34,251 nt of DNA from Pseudomonas sp. CBZ-4 (GTDB lineage Bacteria > Pseudomonadota > Gammaproteobacteria > Pseudomonadales > Pseudomonadaceae). Within the stretch, counting starts at the first letter, position 1. Each line of letters opens with the position of its first letter. The position numbers and the translations under genes were made by a program. Positions 29,830 through 34,251 of the stretch are shown here, in pieces. The stretch spans positions 1 through 34,251 of the forward strand of contig NZ_ANNV01000178.1 of the NCBI RefSeq assembly GCF_000346755.1, written 5' to 3'. The notes under the pieces were generated by a model. The model saw nothing but the letters and a program-made list of their open reading frames with translations, did not search any database and was not told the origin of the DNA.

Positions 29830-31991
29830 CAGTAGTACTGCGCCGATTTGCCCCACTGGGTGTCGGCGAAACCGCTCTTGAGCTGGCGGAACCAGGCCTT
29901 GCGCACCGCCGGCGTCACGTCCTGGCCGCCGCAGCTGTTGTAGCCGGCCGGGGCGTAGCAGTTGATCGCCCGGAACAGCGCGTAGGCCTTGTCGTTCTTC
30001 GGCGCCTTGGCGTCGCCGATCACCTGTTTGTAGCCGTCCAGGCGCGAGAAGGTTTCGCCCTTGAAGTCCGACGCGCTGCTGCCCAGGCTGCCGGCGGCGC
30101 GGGCCTGTTCCAGCGGCATGCCGTCGAGGTTGTTGCGCAGGATGAACTCACCGAGGCAGTTCAAGCCTTGTGGGTTTTTGGCGTCGGCCTGCAGGGTCGC
30201 GGCGGTTTGCGCGATGCTTGGGCAGGCGTAGCCGGATTCGGCTTTTTCGCCGTTCCACTGGAACAAGCGCAAGGTCTGGCTGGCGCTATAGACGTAGCCC
30301 AGGCTGGTGCCGAGCTTGTCCTCGGGGGCTGGCGTCGGCAGTTGCTTGAGGTCTTCGGCGAAGCTGGCGAACTGGCCGCGCAGCAGGTTTTTGTAGAGCA
30401 GCACGAATTGCGCGGTCTCGCGCTCCAGCGGGTCGCTGGCCTGGGCGAGTTGTTGACGCAGCAAGTCAGGCCCGGCGACGTTGCGCAGCAAGATGTAGCG
30501 CACCTGCTTGGCGCTGATCGGCGAGTCGGCGGCAAACACCTTGGCCAACTGGCCGCTGCGCTCGTAGTGCAGGGCCAGGGCCAGCTCCAACTGGTCGCGT
30601 TGCAGCGGCTGTTTGGCCAATGGCAGCAGTTGCAGCCAGAGGGCCTCAGCGGCTTTCCAGTCCTTTTTGTCTTCCAGCGCCAGTGCGCGCAGGGTCTGTT
30701 GGCTGAAGGCGAAATAATCCAGGCGCGACGGCACGTCCTTGGGCAAGTGCTGCAAGGCGCTGTCGGGCTGATGCTCGACATACAGCGCATACGCCGCGAG
30801 CAGGTAGTCGTACAACGCCGGGTCCTGGGCGAATACGGCTTTGCGTTGGGCGAGGTCTTCCCGGCTCAGCGTCGGTGGGTTGTGGGCGCGCATCCGCATC
30901 AGGTCGCTGACCAGTTGAATCATAGGCGTGTCGATCGGCCCGCCGGTCACCGACAGCAGCTTCACGTCGGCTTCTTCCACCAGTTCATCCAGCGACACAT
31001 TGCGCTGCGCCTCGGTGGCTTGGGTCAGGCCCCAGGCGTAGGCGTCGGCGAGCTTGACGTTGTCGCCCGCCAGCCAATACACACGACGCAGCAGGCCACG
31101 GGCAGAAGCGGTGTAGGCGCCTTGTGGATAAGTCTTCACGTAGTTGCCAAAACCCTGCTCGGCAGCGGCCAGCGCAGACTTATCCACACGCTCAAGGTTG
31201 GGCACACCGTATTCATCGTAGGTGTTGGCTTGGGCCTGGTTCAGCGCGGTGCGGGCGGTCATGTACAGCGCGGTCTCCTTCAGCCAGGGCGAGTTGGCAC
31301 TGGCGAGCGCCGAGAAACCACGCTCGGCCTCGGCAAAGCGGCCGCTGTAGAAGTCGGCGGCGGCTTGCAGGTAGGTGCGAAACAGTTGGCCGTCGCTGGA
31401 CTGGATCTGCTGCGGGTCAGCGATGACCGGGCCGTCCCAGGTGCAGGTGGTCAGCAGTTGCAGGCGTGATTGAACCAGGAGCTGGCGCTCGGCCGCCGGC
31501 ATGTCGGCCTTGGTCACTTGGCGGACAAATGCGGTGGCGCTGTCATCGTCGTTGCTGCGGCAGCGGCTGCCTTCGCCGTTGAGGAAGGCGGAGCCGGCGG
31601 TTTTGTCGTCCTCGCGCTTGATGCCCAGGGGTTGCAGCAGGGTGTCGAGTTCGGACGTGGGCGAGTCGTCGGAGTCGGGTTGGGTCTCGCCGCTGCCGGT
31701 CGGGGTCAGGCGGTACACCGCAAAGGGCACCGGGCCGAAACCCTGGGCCAGGTCGTCTTCGTTCAAGGCGTTGGGCGTCAGCGCCACGGTGTTCTTGTCG
31801 GCGAGCAACAGGCGCAGGTTGACGCGGCTGTCATTGCCCGGGCTCAGGAAGGGCAGGTTGTTGCACGTGTCGAGGCTGTCACGCGCGACCCGCCAGTCGG
31901 GGTAGCACGAGTCGTCGGAGCTGGCCAGTGCCGGCAGGGAAGCGCTGGCCAACAGAGCCAGTGCCAGAGGTGACAGAAAACCGATGCGCAT
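29826..31991 (-). CDS. Large exported helical-repeat (TPR-like) protein, unknown function
   Basis: A 721-aa protein with a clear signal peptide (MRIGFLSPLALALLASASLPALA) and an acidic Asp-rich segment near residues 100-160. Most of the rest looks like helical repeats of TPR/SEL1 type (for example YLQAAADFYSGRFAEAERGFSALAS; AAEQGFGNYVKTYPQGAYTASARGLLRRVYWLAG; LALEDKKDWKAAEALWLQLLPLA). AAGGA before ATG 31991 fixes the start; an earlier GTG at 32045 would hide the signal peptide. It is translationally coupled to the DUF3142 gene, so the two probably act together in the periplasm or envelope. No named homologue is recognised. Confidence 0.85.
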   Translation of the reverse strand: MRIGFLSPLALALLASASLPALASSDDSCYPDWRVARDSLDTCNNLPFLSPGNDSRVNLRLLLADKNTVALTPNALNEDDLAQGFGPVPFAVYRLTPTGSGETQPDSDDSPTSELDTLLQPLGIKREDDKTAGSAFLNGEGSRCRSNDDDSATAFVRQVTKADMPAAERQLLVQSRLQLLTTCTWDGPVIADPQQIQSSDGQLFRTYLQAAADFYSGRFAEAERGFSALASANSPWLKETALYMTARTALNQAQANTYDEYGVPNLERVDKSALAAAEQGFGNYVKTYPQGAYTASARGLLRRVYWLAGDNVKLADAYAWGLTQATEAQRNVSLDELVEEADVKLLSVTGGPIDTPMIQLVSDLMRMRAHNPPTLSREDLAQRKAVFAQDPALYDYLLAAYALYVEHQPDSALQHLPKDVPSRLDYFAFSQQTLRALALEDKKDWKAAEALWLQLLPLAKQPLQRDQLELALALHYERSGQLAKVFAADSPISAKQVRYILLRNVAGPDLLRQQLAQASDPLERETAQFVLLYKNLLRGQFASFAEDLKQLPTPAPEDKLGTSLGYVYSASQTLRLFQWNGEKAESGYACPSIAQTAATLQADAKNPQGLNCLGEFILRNNLDGMPLEQARAAGSLGSSASDFKGETFSRLDGYKQVIGDAKAPKNDKAYALFRAINCYAPAGYNSCGGQDVTPAVRKAWFRQLKSGFADTQWGKSAQYYW

Positions 31992-32155
31992 GACGTGTCC
32001 TTGATCCTGAGTCCTTGGAGGGAGGCAATCATAGCCTGATCTCACAAAAGCTTCGGTGAAGGCCTACGCAAATCACCGATTTGTCCGATACCAGCAGCGA
32101 GCTGCGGGCTTTTGTCCTAGAGTGGCGGTGTTTGCGCAGTGGCAGGGGAATCGAG

Positions 32156-33760
32156 GTGCGTCGGTCTGTGGTAGAGCAAAACGAAAAGGTCGCGGCGTTG
32201 CCCGCCTGCAACCGCCTCACGTGGGAGGGCGCCGGCTGGATCAGCCGCCTGTGGTGGGTGCCGATCCTGGCGTTGGCCATGGCCGTGCGGTTTTATCAAC
32301 TGACGGCGGCAGCGATCTGGGGTGACGAAGGTTCCAGCCTGCTGCTCAGCGAATACGCGGTGGGCGACCTGTGGTTTCACGCGGCCCACGATGTGCATCC
32401 GCCCCTGTATTTCTTGATCCTGCGCGGCTGGATCGAGCTGTTCGGCGACAGCATCGGCTCCATTCGCAGCATGAGTGCGATCCCCGGCGTGCTCGCCGTG
32501 GGCCTGGGCATCTGGCTGACGCGGCAACTGTCCACCCGGCGTGCTGCGGTGCTGGCCGGGCTGTTGCTGGCGCTGCTGCCGACGGCGGTGCGCTACAGCC
32601 AGGAAGTGCGCATGTACTCGCTGCTTGGCGTGTGGCTGCTGGGCGCCACGCTGGCGCTGGTGTACTGGGTGCGACAGCCCGAGCGCACGCGTTACCTGGC
32701 GGTGTATGGGCTGTTGATGAGCGCCGGTTTCTATACCCATTACTTCACCGCGCTGTGTGTGTTGGTGCATTGGGCCTATCTGGGCGTGCTGTGGCGTACC
32801 CAGCCGAGCGGCGAACGCCTGCTGGCGCGTCCGGCCTGGTGGCTGACCAACGGCGTGATCGTGTTGTTGTACCTGCCCTGGCTGCCCAACCTGCTGGACC
32901 TGGTGCAACACGTCGAGCAACTCAAGGTGGGCGGCGACATTGGTTGGGAAGAACCGGTCAGCCTGCTGTCCCTGCCGTCGATGATCTGGCAGTTTGTGCT
33001 GCAGGATGAGGGTATTGGCTTCTGGGCGCCGCTGTTCTGGGCCTTCCCGTTGCTGTTGGCGGGCATCGTCGGCGTGACCGTCTGGCGCGACCGCGAGCGC
33101 TATCGGCCGGCCAGTCTGCTGGCGCTGTTTTTGCTGCTGCCGCTGCTGCTGGTGTACGGCGTGTCGTTTGTTTCCCCGGTGTTTATCGAGCGCTACCTCA
33201 CGGTGTATGCCTTGGGCTTGCCGATCCTCGTGGCCCTGGCCATCGACCGCCTGCCGTCGCGCCTGGCCTGGCTGGGGGCGGCGCTGTTCGTGCTGTTTGT
33301 CGGGGTGGAACTGATGGGGCTGAAGAACAACTTCACCGTCGACGAACACGACCAGTTCAACGTGCCCGTGGAATTCGTCAATCGCAATTACCAGGAAGAC
33401 GACCGCATCGTCCTCAGCGACATGATGTGGTACCTGAGCTACGTGTATTACGACCAGACCGATGCCCAATTGCAGCTCTACACCCCACCCAAGCCTGACG
33501 GCACACCCACCCGGCCCAACGCCTATGGCTTCGGCACGCTGGTGGACCAGGATGGCGGGCGCATCTACCTTGATCGCCTGTCGGCCTTGCCCGCCGAGAC
33601 TCGCCGCGTGTGGCTGATCAGCAGCAACGAAGCGCCGGACGACTTTGCGCCCTTGCCAGAGGGCTGGCGCGAACTCAGTCGCCAGGACGGCGGCGGCGCG
33701 CGGGCGCGTTTGTTTGTGTTGTGCAACGTCGCGTCAGCGCAACCCGAGGGTTGCCGCTAG
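32156..33760 (+). CDS. GT39/ArnT-like membrane glycosyltransferase
   Basis: About 534 aa with some 11 hydrophobic segments, a GT-C-type glycosyltransferase (Pfam PMT_2 group). The catalytic-type acidic pair lies in the first large periplasmic loop (IWGDEGSSLLLSEY), followed by HDVHPPLYFLILRGWIELFG, a strong family signature. The C-terminal ~150 residues (LKNNFTVDEHDQFN onward) are soluble and periplasmic. The enzyme should use a polyprenyl-phosphate sugar donor to glycosylate an envelope acceptor, which cannot be named. Start GTG 32156 follows AGGGGA by 6 bases; a TTG at 32081 would extend it by 25 residues without a clear ribosome site. It is divergent from the large exported-protein gene. 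Confidence 0.88.
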   Translation: MRRSVVEQNEKVAALPACNRLTWEGAGWISRLWWVPILALAMAVRFYQLTAAAIWGDEGSSLLLSEYAVGDLWFHAAHDVHPPLYFLILRGWIELFGDSIGSIRSMSAIPGVLAVGLGIWLTRQLSTRRAAVLAGLLLALLPTAVRYSQEVRMYSLLGVWLLGATLALVYWVRQPERTRYLAVYGLLMSAGFYTHYFTALCVLVHWAYLGVLWRTQPSGERLLARPAWWLTNGVIVLLYLPWLPNLLDLVQHVEQLKVGGDIGWEEPVSLLSLPSMIWQFVLQDEGIGFWAPLFWAFPLLLAGIVGVTVWRDRERYRPASLLALFLLLPLLLVYGVSFVSPVFIERYLTVYALGLPILVALAIDRLPSRLAWLGAALFVLFVGVELMGLKNNFTVDEHDQFNVPVEFVNRNYQEDDRIVLSDMMWYLSYVYYDQTDAQLQLYTPPKPDGTPTRPNAYGFGTLVDQDGGRIYLDRLSALPAETRRVWLISSNEAPDDFAPLPEGWRELSRQDGGGARARLFVLCNVASAQPEGCR

Positions 33761-33794
33761 ACTCGGTCTGACTTTCATTGATCAGGAACTCACC

Positions 33795-34040
33795 ATGGAA
33801 CCGCCTGTGCACGACCTGCCTGCATTGTTCAAGCAACTTGGCCTGCCGGATGACCCGGTCAGCATTGACCAGTTTGTGGCGGTCCACTCGCCGCTCAAAG
33901 CCGATTTGAAACTGGCGGATGCGTTCTTCTGGACCGACAGTCAGCGACAGTTTTTGCGTGAGGGCATTCTGGAAGATGCGGATTGGGCTGAGGTGGTGGA
34001 TGAGTTGGATGTGTTGTTGCGTAAGGGGCGCGGGGTGTAA
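33795..34040 (+). CDS. DUF2789 family small protein
   Basis: An 81-aa protein matching DUF2789: PVHDLPALFKQLGLPDDP at the N-terminus, HSPLKADLKLADAFFWTDSQRQFLREGI in the middle, and LEDADWAEVVDELDVLL at the end. AGGA lies about 7 bases before the ATG. Soluble, no signal peptide, function unknown; widespread and conserved in Pseudomonas and relatives. It lies 34 bp after the glycosyltransferase gene but is probably independent of it. Confidence 0.9.
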   Translation: MEPPVHDLPALFKQLGLPDDPVSIDQFVAVHSPLKADLKLADAFFWTDSQRQFLREGILEDADWAEVVDELDVLLRKGRGV

Positions 34041-34121
34041 AAAAATATCCGACAAAATGCGCTTATGTAAAAAAAATGGTGAGCGGTAAAAAAATCTGAG
34101 TGCGATGCAATTTTTCTACCG
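34037..34121 (+). other. A-tract region with imperfect hairpin after the DUF2789 gene
   Basis: Three GTA(7-8)T tracts start at 34037, 34067 and 34086, about three and two helical turns apart, so the DNA may be intrinsically bent. The first tract contains the DUF2789 stop codon. The third is the left arm of a 12-bp inverted repeat with one mismatch (CGGTAAAAAAAT at 34084-34095 against ATTTTTCTACCG at 34110-34121), a possible weak terminator for either strand. No gene is seen from 34041 to the REP element. Confidence 0.4.
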
Positions 34122-34210
34122 GTCAGCCCGAGCCACAACCCTGACAGCCAGCGTGGCTCCAAAGTAGGGGCAGGCCCTAATGCCAACCAGCCAAGGGCGA
34201 ACTCAGTACC

Positions 34211-34251
34211 TGTGGCGAGGGAGCTTGCTCCCGCTGGACTGCGCAGCAGTC
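34211..34251 (+). repeat. REP element, cut by the window end
   Basis: TGTGGCGAGGGAGCTTGCTC continues into two hairpins: GGGAGC-TT-GCTCCC (34219-34232) and GACTGC-GCA-GCAGTC (34237-34251). TGTGGCGAGGGAGCTTGCTCCC is the classical REP core of fluorescent pseudomonads. It differs from the repeat at 17962-18050, so at least two REP families are present. Confidence 0.88.

Overview
The window looks like chromosomal DNA of a fluorescent Pseudomonas (P. fluorescens or P. syringae lineage). The evidence is the 3' end of a Pseudomonas-type 5S rRNA at the left edge, high-GC codon usage, REP palindromes typical of fluorescent pseudomonads, Fur-linked FecI/FecR/TonB-receptor modules, and a complete four-gene operon matching mgoBCAD (also called pvfABCD), a signal-molecule locus known from Pseudomonas.

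Left part (1-6.4 kb): an rRNA operon end and its terminator. Then, on the minus strand, a siderophore-signalling module made of an ECF sigma factor, a FecR-type regulator and a TonB-dependent transducer receptor. The receptor gene has an in-frame TAA at 1420-1422. A plus-strand chemoreceptor gene follows, with a FliA-type promoter and an in-frame TAG at 5998-6000. Two otherwise intact genes about 4.6 kb apart, each stopped by one nonsense codon, is unusual and could be real decay or sequence error.

Middle-left (6.4-12 kb): the minus-strand mgo/pvf operon, with a haem-oxygenase-like oxidase, an AurF-like diiron N-oxygenase, an A-PCP-reductase peptide synthetase and a SRPBCC protein. The first three genes are joined by ATGA overlaps. 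The upstream spacer carries a perfect inverted repeat and a tandem 8-bp repeat. Middle (12.3-18 kb): a divergent FCD-type GntR regulator, then a TauD/TfdA dioxygenase, a SsuA/TauA-type binding protein, its ATPase and permease, and a LysR regulator. This is an import-and-oxidation cassette for an unknown small organic substrate, possibly a sulfonate.

Middle-right (18-26.3 kb): after a perfect 30-bp REP-type inverted repeat comes a tripartite efflux operon (DHA2 MFS pump, EmrA-like adaptor, NodT-like outer-membrane lipoprotein). A second, intact ECF sigma/FecR/TonB-receptor module with its own Fur-box-like site follows.

Right part (26.3-34.25 kb): a small membrane protein whose start codon sits against a long hairpin. 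Next is a lower-GC, minus-strand three-gene operon encoding a winged-helix protein, an AbiEii-like nucleotidyltransferase and a PP2C-type phosphatase. Its genes are joined by 4-nt overlaps and preceded by two strong palindromes. I know of no described system with this composition, and it is the best candidate here for something new. The window ends with a DUF3142 protein coupled to a large periplasmic protein, a GT39-type membrane glycosyltransferase, a DUF2789 protein, an A-tract region and a REP element cut by the window edge.
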